NCBI RefSeq assembly: GCF_900129565.1
Contig: NZ_FQWD01000001.1
Coordinates: 248,001-312,000 of the forward strand
Direction of reading: 5' to 3'
DNA: 64,000 nucleotides
Source: Marisediminitalea aggregata
GTDB lineage: Bacteria > Pseudomonadota > Gammaproteobacteria > Enterobacterales > Alteromonadaceae
Shown piece after piece: positions 26,645 to 35,628 of this stretch. Both the position numbers and the translations under genes were made by a program. A model generated the notes under the pieces. The model worked only from the letters and a program-made list of their open reading frames with translations, made no database searches and had not been told where the DNA came from. Positions within the stretch are counted from its first letter, which is position 1, and each line of letters opens with the position of its first letter.

Positions 26645-28339
26645 ATGACGTATTTCAATATGAAGCAACTCCGACTATTTTTCCTGACTTTCGCCGCCTG
26701 CTTACTGGCTGCCTGTGGAGGTCTTAGCAAAGACGCTGCAGATGAAACCTTTGCGGTAAATGCAGGCCGGGATCGCAGTATGGCTGAGCAGGCCACAATC
26801 TCTTTGTCTGCACAGGTATCCTATCCTTCAGGCGAGGTCACATACCGCTGGACGGCCCCGTCATCTATTACGATTGCCCAAGAGGCCACGACCAGCTCTG
26901 CTGCTACGCTTACCGCGCCAGCAGTTACCAGTGAAACGCAATTTACTATATCGGTTACTGCCACCGACGCGAGCAGCCAGACCGCCACCGATAGCTTTGT
27001 ACTAACGGTGACGCCGCAAAACAGCGAGCCTACCGCATCAATTACTGTAGCAGACTGGCCAGATGTTGACCCCGGCACTTACCCTGCCGGTGTTACTATA
27101 ACGCTGGACGGAAGAAACAGCTTTGATGCTGACAATACCAGCAGTGACGCGATTGCGAAGTGGTTGTGGGAACAAACCGCTGGCAGCGATGTTATTTCCG
27201 GTCTTGAGGCGGATCAATCTACGCTGGTCATTTCAACGCCCATCGCCGACAGCCGCCAGACTCTGACTTTTTCACTCACGGTAACCGATCAGGAAGGAGC
27301 AACCAATACGACCTCCTATTCCATTACTATTCTGTCGGCATTTGAAACGCAGCCCCAAGTCTCTGTTGGCCTTAATCAGGCAGTCTTTGGCGGTGAAACT
27401 ATTCTGCTAGACGGCACCGCAAGCAGTTCACTGCAGGCTGCTTACCCCTTGAGTGCGAGATGGACATACAGCGGTGACAGTGAGCCTGTCATTGTTCAGC
27501 CTACCCAGGCCGACACCTATGCCGTAGCTCCTCTGGTAACCGACACCACCGAATTAGAGTTTTACCTGACAGTCGAAGACAGCTACGGCAATGTGGTCAC
27601 CGAAACCAAACGCGTCACCGTTCGCCCCTTCCCGGTTCGCGTGCTCAATGACACAGGTATGTCTCAGCAAGCCAATGACACCGCGAATGGCAACACACAG
27701 CAAAACGCCTGGCCGGGTCAGGACTCCCATAAAGGCGCAGACGCGCTGGCCAATGCGGGTATTCTCGACAAAGCCGGTCGCGGCCAGGCCGGCTTTGATT
27801 TTACAAAACTCAACGCCAACGGCGATGAGCAAGACGATGACGTGACGCAGTTTAGCTGTGTTCGTGACAATGTAACCGGACTGGTGTGGGAAATAAAAAC
27901 CACTGACGGGGGGCTGCGCGATCAGGACCATCTGTACAGCTGGTACAGTACCGACAACAATGGTGGGTCGGAAGGCAGTTTGAATGGCACGTCAACGCAG
28001 TGCTCCCTCACCAACTGTAATACCGAAGCCTATATCGATGCCATTAACACTGCAGGACTGTGCGGATTTTATGACTGGCGACTGCCCACCCATGGTGACC
28101 TGCTGTCACTGGTGCATTTTGGTAAAGGCAGCTCACCGCGCATTGATACCCAGTACTTCCCTTACACCGGCGACGGTACCGCGGGCACACTGTGGTACTG
28201 GACGAGCTTACCGAGTGCAGATGGTGTCAGCAATGACGCGGCACAAAACGCTTGGGCGATTGATTTTATTTCCGGTGTAGACAACTTCCTGAACAAATCT
28301 TCGGCAGCCAGTATTCGACTGGTTAGGGCAGGGCGATAA
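26645..28339 (+). CDS. Lipoprotein with PKD-like repeats and C-terminal DUF1566 (Lcl) domain
   Basis: The ATG at 26645 (564 residues) is chosen; 26660 is an alternative, and the TTG at 26600 lacks support. The signal LRLFFLTFAACLLAAC is a lipoprotein signal with C at the lipobox. Residues 40-335 hold about three PKD/Ig-like beta modules (VNAGRDRSMAEQATISLSAQ, ITLDGRNSFDADNT, VFGGETILLDGTASS). The C-terminal DUF1566 part shows VTGLVWEIKT, FYDWRLPTHGDL, LWYWTSL and ASIRLVRAG. It is probably surface or outer-membrane attached. Lcl domains occur in adhesion-related proteins such as the Legionella collagen-like protein. It lies 2 bp before a second DUF1566 gene, so they form an operon. Confidence 0.82.
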   Translation: MTYFNMKQLRLFFLTFAACLLAACGGLSKDAADETFAVNAGRDRSMAEQATISLSAQVSYPSGEVTYRWTAPSSITIAQEATTSSAATLTAPAVTSETQFTISVTATDASSQTATDSFVLTVTPQNSEPTASITVADWPDVDPGTYPAGVTITLDGRNSFDADNTSSDAIAKWLWEQTAGSDVISGLEADQSTLVISTPIADSRQTLTFSLTVTDQEGATNTTSYSITILSAFETQPQVSVGLNQAVFGGETILLDGTASSSLQAAYPLSARWTYSGDSEPVIVQPTQADTYAVAPLVTDTTELEFYLTVEDSYGNVVTETKRVTVRPFPVRVLNDTGMSQQANDTANGNTQQNAWPGQDSHKGADALANAGILDKAGRGQAGFDFTKLNANGDEQDDDVTQFSCVRDNVTGLVWEIKTTDGGLRDQDHLYSWYSTDNNGGSEGSLNGTSTQCSLTNCNTEAYIDAINTAGLCGFYDWRLPTHGDLLSLVHFGKGSSPRIDTQYFPYTGDGTAGTLWYWTSLPSADGVSNDAAQNAWAIDFISGVDNFLNKSSAASIRLVRAGR

Positions 28340-28341
28340 TT

Positions 28342-28863
28342 ATGAAATCACTGTTCACATTAATGAGTCTGCTTATACTGAGCGTGGTTCAGGCCGCACA
28401 GGCGCAAACCTGTTTGGCTAACGCCGACGACACCACACCAGATGATGACTTCTCAACCATCACAACCAGTACGGTTCTGCACACGCCCACCGGATTAATC
28501 TGGCAACGCTGCGCCGTGGGTCAGACTTTCGATGGTAGCACCTGTACCGGTGAAGCCGAGCAAATGACCTGGCAGGAGGCGCTTATGTATGCCTATACCT
28601 ATGATGCCGATCTGCGCGAAGGCTGGCGTGTGCCCAATTTAAAAGAATTGGCCAGCCTGGCTGAGCGTGACTGTGTTCGTCCGGCGATCAACGGCACGTT
28701 TTTCCCGGCTACGCCGCCAGACAGCTTCTGGACTTCCACGCCCTCCATTATGGACCCTCTGCGAGCCTGGACTGTTGCGTTTTTCAATGCCAGTCACTCT
28801 ATAAAAGAAAAGGATCGTACTGTTTACTTGCGCTTGGTGCGCACAAAGTTACCTACCGAGTAA
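28342..28863 (+). CDS. Secreted DUF1566 (Lcl) domain protein
   Basis: A 173-residue secreted protein with a signal peptide ending near QAAQAQ (residue 22), followed almost entirely by one DUF1566 domain: TGLIWQRCAVGQTFDGSTCTG, MTWQEALMYAYTYD, GWRVPNLKELASL, FWTSTP and YLRLVRT. Cysteines C24, C57, C68 and C113 could form disulfides. It starts 2 bp after the larger DUF1566 lipoprotein, suggesting joint expression and perhaps interaction. Function is unknown. Confidence 0.8.
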   Translation: MKSLFTLMSLLILSVVQAAQAQTCLANADDTTPDDDFSTITTSTVLHTPTGLIWQRCAVGQTFDGSTCTGEAEQMTWQEALMYAYTYDADLREGWRVPNLKELASLAERDCVRPAINGTFFPATPPDSFWTSTPSIMDPLRAWTVAFFNASHSIKEKDRTVYLRLVRTKLPTE

Positions 28864-28865
28864 AC

Positions 28866-28890
28866 TCTGGGGGCAATTACAGCCCCCTAC
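28866..28890. terminator. Hairpin between convergent genes
   Basis: GGGGGC (28869-28874) and GCCCCC (28882-28887) form a 6-bp GC stem with a 7-nt loop in the 23-bp gap between convergent genes. No clear T-run follows on either strand, so it is a weak terminator candidate. Confidence 0.4.
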
Positions 28891-30620
28891 TCTTGTAGCA
28901 CGTATTGTCCGGGCGCATCCGGCAAGCCCTCAACACTGTTAACGTGCCTTGCTGTCACGTCTTCAGTTGAATTGTCAGCCAGCCATTGCTGCCACACCGG
29001 CCACCATGAACCTTCGTGCATGGGAACGTCCTTCAGCCAGGCCTGCGGTGGCAGGTAAGGCCCGTCTTCTTTTTTTGTTGCCACCTGATAAACCCGATGC
29101 GGGTGCCCCGGCTCACTGATAATGCCCGCATTGTGGCCGCCGTTTGTCAGTAAAAACGTGATGTCTTTGTCTATGAGCAAGTTGACTTTGTAAACCGACT
29201 GCCAGGGCGCGACGTGATCTTTTGCGGTACCCACCACAAACAACGGGACCTGAATGTCGGCCAACGCGATAGGCTTGTCATCTACCATAATCTGACCACC
29301 GGCCAACGCGTTGTTCAAATAACACTGTCGCAGATACTCAGAATGCATGCGTGCGGGCATACGGGTCGCATCCTGATTCCAGCTAAGCAGGTCGTTGGCG
29401 TGTTGGCGCTCCCCTAATAAATACTCTTTCACCCACTTTGCCCACAACAGGTAATTCGCTCGCAGTATCACAAAGGTGCCAGCCATACTTTCTTTGGGTA
29501 AATAACCGTGTTTGGCCATGACCGCTTCAAGCATGGCTAGCTGGCTCTCATCAATAAACAACCGAAGATCACCGGCATCGCTGAAGTCAGTTTGCGCGGC
29601 CAGCAAGGTCAACGAGCAAAACGGGCTGCGTTTCTCTCGCTCCAGCCAGGCAGCAGCCATACTCAGCAAGGTGCCTCCTAGGCAATACCCGACCCCGTGA
29701 ATGCGTTGCCCGGGTATTCTGGACTGGACCGCAGCGATAGCCTCGCCCAGCCCCTGCTTCAGGTAGTCCACCAGCCCGACATCATGATCGTCTTGTTGCG
29801 GATTTTTCCAGGAAATCATAAATACCGTATGGCCTTTGTAGACCAGGTATTTCACTAGCGAGTTGTGTTCAGACAAATCGAGAATGTAGTACTTCATGAT
29901 CCAGGCAGGCGTAATTAACACCGGCTCGGCTTTCACTGTATCGGTCGAGGGTGCATACTGAATCAGTTCCAGCAATGCGTTTTTAAACACCACTTTTCCC
30001 GGTGTAACCGCCAGGTTTTTACCCACCTGATAGGGGCTATGCGCGGCTTTACTGCTACCCAGATACTGCTGCGCAACGTCCTGCAACCAGTTGTCCAGCC
30101 CCTTCACCAGATTGTTTCCCGAGGTCGCCAGCGTAGCGTGTATTACCGCTGGATTAGTCATAGGAAAATTAGCTGGCGACAACGCTTCTAACCATTGGCG
30201 CACAGCAAAGTTCACCATGTCAGTATGGTGCTTTTCCACTCCCTGAACGTCGCGCGTAGCCAACTGCCACCATTGTCGCGTTGCAAGGTAGGACTGACGG
30301 TAAAATGCATAGGGCCAGGGGATCCATTCTGCGCCGGCCAGGCGATTATCTTCAGCAGCCTCTTCACACTCTGCGTTCTGACCGCAGGCATGAGTAAGAG
30401 ACAGATCCAGCAAAGCCTGCTGCTTACCCAATGACAACAACAAATGAATGAACCAGTCAGTAAATGCCAGGCCGTAAGCGACCGGATCAATGCCGGCGGT
30501 AAATTGGCTTAATAGCTGATTAATCGCGTAGTCAGGTTTAAGAGGCTCGCTAACATCGTCCGGGGCAGATTGCCGGTCAGCGTAGGTGTATTCAATTACG
30601 TTACTTTCACGGTTGATCAT
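28887..30620 (-). CDS. phaC: Poly(3-hydroxyalkanoate) synthase, class I-like PhaC
   Basis: A 577-residue protein with AAGGAA upstream of its ATG. The alpha/beta-hydrolase core carries the synthase lipase-like box GYCLGG with nucleophile C313, followed by D466 (VGTAKDHVAPW) and H494 (NGGHNAGI). SWKNPQQDDHDVGLVDYLKQG is the conserved class I/II stretch. It polymerises (R)-3-hydroxyacyl-CoA to PHA on cytoplasmic granules. It is divergent from a gene with a MaoC-like hydratase domain that could make such substrates. No phaA or phaB is in the window. Confidence 0.92.
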   Translation of the reverse strand: MINRESNVIEYTYADRQSAPDDVSEPLKPDYAINQLLSQFTAGIDPVAYGLAFTDWFIHLLLSLGKQQALLDLSLTHACGQNAECEEAAEDNRLAGAEWIPWPYAFYRQSYLATRQWWQLATRDVQGVEKHHTDMVNFAVRQWLEALSPANFPMTNPAVIHATLATSGNNLVKGLDNWLQDVAQQYLGSSKAAHSPYQVGKNLAVTPGKVVFKNALLELIQYAPSTDTVKAEPVLITPAWIMKYYILDLSEHNSLVKYLVYKGHTVFMISWKNPQQDDHDVGLVDYLKQGLGEAIAAVQSRIPGQRIHGVGYCLGGTLLSMAAAWLEREKRSPFCSLTLLAAQTDFSDAGDLRLFIDESQLAMLEAVMAKHGYLPKESMAGTFVILRANYLLWAKWVKEYLLGERQHANDLLSWNQDATRMPARMHSEYLRQCYLNNALAGGQIMVDDKPIALADIQVPLFVVGTAKDHVAPWQSVYKVNLLIDKDITFLLTNGGHNAGIISEPGHPHRVYQVATKKEDGPYLPPQAWLKDVPMHEGSWWPVWQQWLADNSTEDVTARHVNSVEGLPDAPGQYVLQE

Positions 30621-30772
30621 GGTGATTCCTTACCAAAGGCCAATAAGGTCAATTTATCACCAGAAAAAAAGAAAAAGCTTGATCTTGATGGGTATCAATA
30701 ACGATTTCCTAAAAGTGTTTATGCTGCACGGGTGCTTTGCTGTTTCTGATTCTTTTTCCACGGGGAGCTTTC

Positions 30773-32167
30773 ATGGACATGATCCGTAATAAACCGTTTA
30801 ACGACATTCAGATTGGTGATTCAGCGTCTCTCACCCGTACCTTATCCCGCAAGGATATTCAGCTGTTCGCCATTATGTCGGGCGACGTTAATCCCGCGCA
30901 TGTGGACGAAGAGTACGCTAACAGTTCACAGTTTCACCACATTATTGCCCACGGCATGTGGGGAGGTGCACTGATATCCACCGTTCTGGGGACACAGCTT
31001 CCGGGCCCGGGAACCATTTACCTGAAACAGGACTTCACGTTTTTAAAGCCGGTTTCACTGGGTGATAACCTTATCGTTACGGTCACTGTTACCGAGAAAC
31101 AGGCACACCACCGGGTCGTGCTCGACTGTACTTGCGTCAATCAATTAAACGAAACCGTAATTTCAGGGCAGGCGCTGGTAAAAGCCCCGGCTGAAGCTAT
31201 TGCCCGCCCTCGTGCGTCTCTTCCGGCGCTGGAACTAAAAGAAGAATCCAGCGCACGCTATCAGCAGTTTATGACCATGGCAAAGGGCATGCGCCCGCTC
31301 AAAACCTGTGTGGTACACCCAGTCGATGCCAACTCACTCGCCGGCGCTCTGGAAGCGGCCAGCGATAGCCTGATAGTACCTATTCTGGTTGGCCCAAAAG
31401 CACGTATTGAGCAGGTCGCTGTCGACAATCAACTGGATATTTCAGGCATCAGACTGGTAGACACGCCGCACAGTCACGCAGCAGCAGAAACCGCGGTAAA
31501 AATGGTGTCATCGGGTGAAGCCGAGGCGCTGATGAAAGGCCATTTACACACCGATGAGTTAATGCACGAAGTGCTCAATAAAGATTACGGCCTTCGCACC
31601 GGCCGGGTGATGAGCCACATTTTCGCATTAGATGCGCCAAGCTACCATAAATCGCTGTTTTTGACGGACGCCGCGATAAACATTCGCCCTAATTTGGCGG
31701 CTAAGAAAGACATTATTCAAAATGCCATTGACCTGGTGAGCGCCCTTACCAACAACACGCCGAAAGTTGCTATTTTGTCGGCGGTGGAAACCGTTGAAGA
31801 GAAAATCCCCTCTACGTTGGATGCGACCGCACTGTGCAAAATGGCTGAACGCGGACAAATCACCGGCGGCCTGCTGGATGGCCCGCTGGCCATGGACAAC
31901 GCAATTTCCAGCGAAGCCGCGAAGTCAAAAGGCATTTTGTCTCAGGTAGCGGGGGACGCCGACATACTGGTTGCACCGGATCTTGAGTCTGGCAACATGC
32001 TGTTCAAACAAATGCGCTACTTGTCGGGTATTGAAGGGGCCGGTATTGTGCTTGGGGCCCGTGCGCCAATTATACTCACCAGTCGGGCTGGCGGTCCGGC
32101 GACCCGTAAAGCGTCGTGTGCCATGGCGCTGGTATTCCAACGCAAACGCGAAGGGGCAACACGATGA
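30773..32167 (+). CDS. MaoC-like enoyl-CoA hydratase / phosphate acyltransferase fusion
   Basis: The ATG at 30773 is chosen for its GGGGAG site 6 bases upstream, giving 464 residues. Residues 1-140 are a MaoC hotdog domain with the catalytic pattern SGDVNPAHVDEEYA and HGMWGGALIS (Asp/His dyad of R-specific hydratases). Residues 165-464 are a Pta/Ptb-type phosphotransacylase: MKGHLHTDELMHEVL, RTGRVMSHIFALD and AGIVLGARAPIILTSRAG. This matches the bifunctional enoyl-CoA hydratase/phosphate acetyltransferase family. It overlaps the following acetate kinase gene by 4 bp (ATGA). It probably links acyl-CoA, acyl-phosphate and PHA precursors. Confidence 0.9.
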   Translation: MDMIRNKPFNDIQIGDSASLTRTLSRKDIQLFAIMSGDVNPAHVDEEYANSSQFHHIIAHGMWGGALISTVLGTQLPGPGTIYLKQDFTFLKPVSLGDNLIVTVTVTEKQAHHRVVLDCTCVNQLNETVISGQALVKAPAEAIARPRASLPALELKEESSARYQQFMTMAKGMRPLKTCVVHPVDANSLAGALEAASDSLIVPILVGPKARIEQVAVDNQLDISGIRLVDTPHSHAAAETAVKMVSSGEAEALMKGHLHTDELMHEVLNKDYGLRTGRVMSHIFALDAPSYHKSLFLTDAAINIRPNLAAKKDIIQNAIDLVSALTNNTPKVAILSAVETVEEKIPSTLDATALCKMAERGQITGGLLDGPLAMDNAISSEAAKSKGILSQVAGDADILVAPDLESGNMLFKQMRYLSGIEGAGIVLGARAPIILTSRAGGPATRKASCAMALVFQRKREGATR

Positions 32168-33258
32168 GCTCCCAACACGCGGCCAGGTATCTGGTGATAA
32201 ACAGTGGGTCTTCGACACTAAAATACGCGGTATTTAATGCCGGTGACCTGAGTGTAGCAGAGCGTGGCAATACCGATATTACACCCGACACCTTCGCCCA
32301 ATCACTGGAAGCCATTTTGCACCATGCCGGCCAGGTTGCTGCCGTGGGGCACCGGGTTGTGCACGGTGGTGAGCGATTTACTGCGCCCGTTGTCGTTAAC
32401 GATGACAACCTTGCTGAGATGCACAGTCTGGCAGATCTGGCCCCATTGCATCAGCCGCATAATCTACACGCGATTGACGTGTTGCGTGACGCCCACCCCG
32501 AGCTGCCGCAAATAGCTTGCTTCGACACCGCATTTCATAACACCCAGCCGGTTTTACATACTTTGTATGCCCTGCCCGCTTCACTGCGGGACAAAGGTTT
32601 GCGACGTTACGGCTTTCACGGTTTATCTTACGAATACATCAGTCAACAATTGGATGCCTGCGCATCCGATCAGGGCGGAAAATGTATTGCCTTGCATCTT
32701 GGCAGTGGCGCCAGTGCCTGCGCAATGCTGAAGGGAAAAAGCGTCAGTTCCAGCATGGGGTTTACCGCGCTGGACGGCCTGATGATGGCAACCCGTTGCG
32801 GCACCCTGGACCCGGGGCTGGTATTGCACTGCCAAACCCATCTGGGCATCGATGCCACCACGCTCACATCCATGTTATATAAAGAGGCCGGATTGAAAGG
32901 GGTATCGGGCCTCAGTGCTGATATGCGAGCACTGTTGGAACACGCTGTTCAGCCTGCCGTTGAACAGGCCATCGCCTTGTATTGTCTGTATATCGTCAGG
33001 GCCATTGGGGCACTGGCGGCAGATTTACAGGGCCTCGACACACTGGTATTTACAGCAGGTGTAGGTGAGCATGCTGCGGTTATTCGTGAGCGCGTATGCG
33101 CACAGTTAGGCTGGTTGGGAGTGAACATTGATTCCAATGCTAACCTGCAACACGCCGCAGAAATTCAGGCGGCGGATAGCAAGGTTGTCGTCAGGGTATT
33201 GCCCACCAACGAAGAGTGGGTAATTGCACAGCATATGCGAACGCTTTTAAAAGCCTAG
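32164..33258 (+). CDS. ackA: Acetate/propionate kinase family protein
   Basis: The ATG at 32164 overlaps the preceding stop (ATGA) and gives 364 residues, slightly shorter than the usual 395-400. ASKHA kinase motifs are present: LVINSGSSTLKYAVF (phosphate-1), GHRVVHGGE, FDTAFH, YGFHGLSYEYIS, HLGSGASACAM (phosphate-2), TRCGTLDPG, and FTAGVGEHAAVIRE (adenosine). It catalyses ATP formation from acetyl-phosphate or a related acyl-phosphate. Coupling to the MaoC-Pta fusion means substrate could be acetyl-, propionyl- or butyryl-phosphate; the sequence does not decide. The symbol is tentative for a non-canonical paralogue. Confidence 0.88.
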   Translation: MSSQHAARYLVINSGSSTLKYAVFNAGDLSVAERGNTDITPDTFAQSLEAILHHAGQVAAVGHRVVHGGERFTAPVVVNDDNLAEMHSLADLAPLHQPHNLHAIDVLRDAHPELPQIACFDTAFHNTQPVLHTLYALPASLRDKGLRRYGFHGLSYEYISQQLDACASDQGGKCIALHLGSGASACAMLKGKSVSSSMGFTALDGLMMATRCGTLDPGLVLHCQTHLGIDATTLTSMLYKEAGLKGVSGLSADMRALLEHAVQPAVEQAIALYCLYIVRAIGALAADLQGLDTLVFTAGVGEHAAVIRERVCAQLGWLGVNIDSNANLQHAAEIQAADSKVVVRVLPTNEEWVIAQHMRTLLKA

Positions 33259-33274
33259 GTCGAATTTATGCGCT

Positions 33275-33643
33275 TCACGTTCTCAGCAAGCCAAACCGTT
33301 TGAGAAAGTCAGTAATGCGCAAAGTGGCAAAATCAGTAAACTCACCAGCATCATAAAACCGGCCATGGCAACCCGGGCAGCTTTCAAAGCGAATGTGCGT
33401 CTGGAGGCTGTCCACCATGTTCAGCATGCGGGTGTTTGGACAGACAGGGCACAAGATATTTTTTATCTCGTTGTATTTTACACCCACGGTTTTATCGCCG
33501 GTGTCGATGGATTTGGCTATGGATTTAAGGTCTTGGTGTTCCAGCACATCAAACCATAGCCCTCCGCAGTCCTGACAACGCTCAATCACCCCGAGCGGGG
33601 TTTGAACATGCACAAACGTACCACTACATTTTGGACACTGCAT
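33275..33643 (-). CDS. Small TFIIB-type zinc-ribbon protein
   Basis: A 122-residue protein with four CxxC knuckles: CPKC at the start, CQDCGGLWFD (about residue 18), CPVCPN (about 65), and CPGCHGRFYDAGEF (about 94). The CGGLWFD and FYDAGE patterns define the zf-TFIIB family of small bacterial zinc-ribbon proteins of unknown role. It lies 16 bp beyond the convergent acetate kinase gene and 27 bp beyond the PAS receptor gene on its own strand, so it may be co-transcribed with that receptor. Confidence 0.75.
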   Translation of the reverse strand: MQCPKCSGTFVHVQTPLGVIERCQDCGGLWFDVLEHQDLKSIAKSIDTGDKTVGVKYNEIKNILCPVCPNTRMLNMVDSLQTHIRFESCPGCHGRFYDAGEFTDFATLRITDFLKRFGLLRT

Positions 33644-33670
33644 CTCACTTCCTTATTGTTGTGATGATGC

Positions 33671-35413
33671 CTAATTGTCGATGCGTCTTATCAAACTGGC
33701 AAGCTCTTCGATTTTACCCACAGTCGTTCTCACCAGATTGTCGATTTCATTCGACGACACCTGAGAGTTACCGGCCAGCGTTCTGACTTCATCGGCCACC
33801 ACGGCAAAGCCACGGCCCAGATCACCCGCCCGGGCGGCTTCAATGGCTGCGTTAAGTGCAAGCAAGTTTGTTTGCTCCGATATAGAATTGATCGTGCCAA
33901 CTATAGTGCTGATTGTCTGGCTGGTCGTTAGCAATTCCTGCATCGCATCCTGAGTTTCATTGACGGCCTGTTTGCGTGAGGTTACGTCGATGGCAAAGAA
34001 CACATAGCGCGTAACTTCACCGGCAAAGTTTTTCAACGCGCAAAGCCGCGAGTCGAAAGCCAGATAGTGTCCCTCTTGTTTTAACTCAAGTACTTTGGAT
34101 ACAAAGCCAGAACTCTCTAATTCAGCTTTTTCCTCTGCAGTTAGCTGCTGATTAAGTTGATGGGCGAAATCTTCGACCTGAATGACACCGCTAAGGGTAT
34201 CTTTCAGCAGCTTATTGGCTTCAATAACCCGGCCATTTGGCTCTATCTCCAGCAGCACCAATGCGCTGCCAATGGCATGGAGCTTGTTGGTAAAATCAAG
34301 TGCCATTTGCTTAACGCGGGTAATGTCGGCCTGTACCGCAATAAAATTGACCAGTTTGCTGTTTTCAAATACCGGATTAATAGACAGGGACGTCCAGTAG
34401 GGGGTGCCATCTTTGCGGTAATTCAAAATCTCATCGTAAAACGCTTCACGGTTTTTGATACGCTGTCGAATGACATCTACGGTTCTTGGGTCGGTCTCTG
34501 TGCCCTGCAAGAATGACCCCGGCTTTTTGCCTTTCACTTCATCCAGCTTCCAGCCTGTCAGCTTTTCGAATCCGGTATTAACGTATTCTATCAAGCCCTC
34601 TGCATTAGAAATAATAACCGCGTTGTCAGTTTCATTGGCCACCAGCGACAGCATGCGTTGCAGCTCACGCTGTTCGACTTCTTCAGTCACATCTTTAATA
34701 AAAGCAGTATACAGAGTCCGGTCATTCAGTTTCACTTTCGACAATGACAGCCGGCCCCACAAGGTTTGTCCGTCGCGGCGTTCTATTTTGACTTCGCGGC
34801 TGGTGCCAACAATTTTATCGACACCGGTTTCGCGGTTCGCGTTAACATAAGCGTCGTGCTGGGGTTGAATCGCCTGGGGCACCAACATTTTGACATTCTG
34901 TCCGATGACCTCTTGCCGCTGGTAACCCCACAACTTTTCGGCGGACGCATTGAACAAGGTGACGTTATTGTGCTCGTCGATACACACTACGGCATCCAGT
35001 GCTTGCTCCAGGGTTTGTTCTACTATTTCTCTTGATTCACGTTCCTGGGTCACGTCGCGCACGAACGCGGTATAGTGCTTTTTGCCGTTGAGTACGACCT
35101 GCGAGAGGGCTAGTTGTACCCAGATACGTTTGCCGTCCTTTCTCTCAAGCTCTACTTCCCGGGAGCTGTTCACAATTTTATTTTCGCCAGTTTTGCGATG
35201 AGAATTGACATAACTGTCATGATTCGCTTTGTGTTCTGAGGGCACCAGCATCTGGATGTTACGCCCCAGCACCTCCTTTGGCGTGTACCCCCAAAGCGCT
35301 TGTGCGGCATCGTTATAGAAAGTGATATTGTTGTTTTCGTCGATAGTAACAACGGCAAGAATTGACTGTTTAAGTGCTTGCTCTGCCGCATCGTTTTTCT
35401 TAAAAAAATTCAT
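33671..35413 (-). CDS. Soluble four-PAS methyl-accepting chemotaxis-type protein
   Basis: The ATG at 35413 (CGGAG 8 bases upstream) gives 580 residues; a start at 35452 would lie in the promoter. No membrane helix is seen. PAS domains lie at about 10-125, 130-245, 255-375 and 380-485; the first two are close repeats ([21 protein letters not shown] and [21 protein letters not shown]). Residues 490-580 are only the tip of an MCP signalling hairpin, [21 protein letters not shown] and [15 protein letters not shown], with no methylation helices. The layout resembles BdlA-type cytoplasmic receptors linked to dispersal and redox sensing. Ligand unknown. Confidence 0.85.
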   Translation of the reverse strand: MNFFKKNDAAEQALKQSILAVVTIDENNNITFYNDAAQALWGYTPKEVLGRNIQMLVPSEHKANHDSYVNSHRKTGENKIVNSSREVELERKDGKRIWVQLALSQVVLNGKKHYTAFVRDVTQERESREIVEQTLEQALDAVVCIDEHNNVTLFNASAEKLWGYQRQEVIGQNVKMLVPQAIQPQHDAYVNANRETGVDKIVGTSREVKIERRDGQTLWGRLSLSKVKLNDRTLYTAFIKDVTEEVEQRELQRMLSLVANETDNAVIISNAEGLIEYVNTGFEKLTGWKLDEVKGKKPGSFLQGTETDPRTVDVIRQRIKNREAFYDEILNYRKDGTPYWTSLSINPVFENSKLVNFIAVQADITRVKQMALDFTNKLHAIGSALVLLEIEPNGRVIEANKLLKDTLSGVIQVEDFAHQLNQQLTAEEKAELESSGFVSKVLELKQEGHYLAFDSRLCALKNFAGEVTRYVFFAIDVTSRKQAVNETQDAMQELLTTSQTISTIVGTINSISEQTNLLALNAAIEAARAGDLGRGFAVVADEVRTLAGNSQVSSNEIDNLVRTTVGKIEELASLIRRIDN

Positions 35414-35438
35414 GACAGTCTCCGATACAAGTCCATTT

Positions 35439-35468
35439 TTTATAGACAACATTCAGAGGCTTTTCCAA
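35439..35468 (-). promoter_or_regulatory. Candidate sigma70 promoter for the PAS receptor gene
   Basis: On the minus strand TTGGAA (35468-35463) and TATAAA (35444-35439) are separated by 18 bases, about 25-30 bases upstream of the receptor ATG at 35413. Confidence 0.45.
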
Positions 35469-35628
35469 TCCCCCGACAAATTAATCTGTAAACTCGCTCA
35501 GGCTGGTTAAAAACGAAAAGGCGGTAAATACGGATCAGAGTGGCACCTGCAATTACACAAGTGCCCGAATTGGAAAAAGCGGTGACAAGCGGAAGAAGGA
35601 GACTGGTGTCAGTCACTAATCATAGTAA

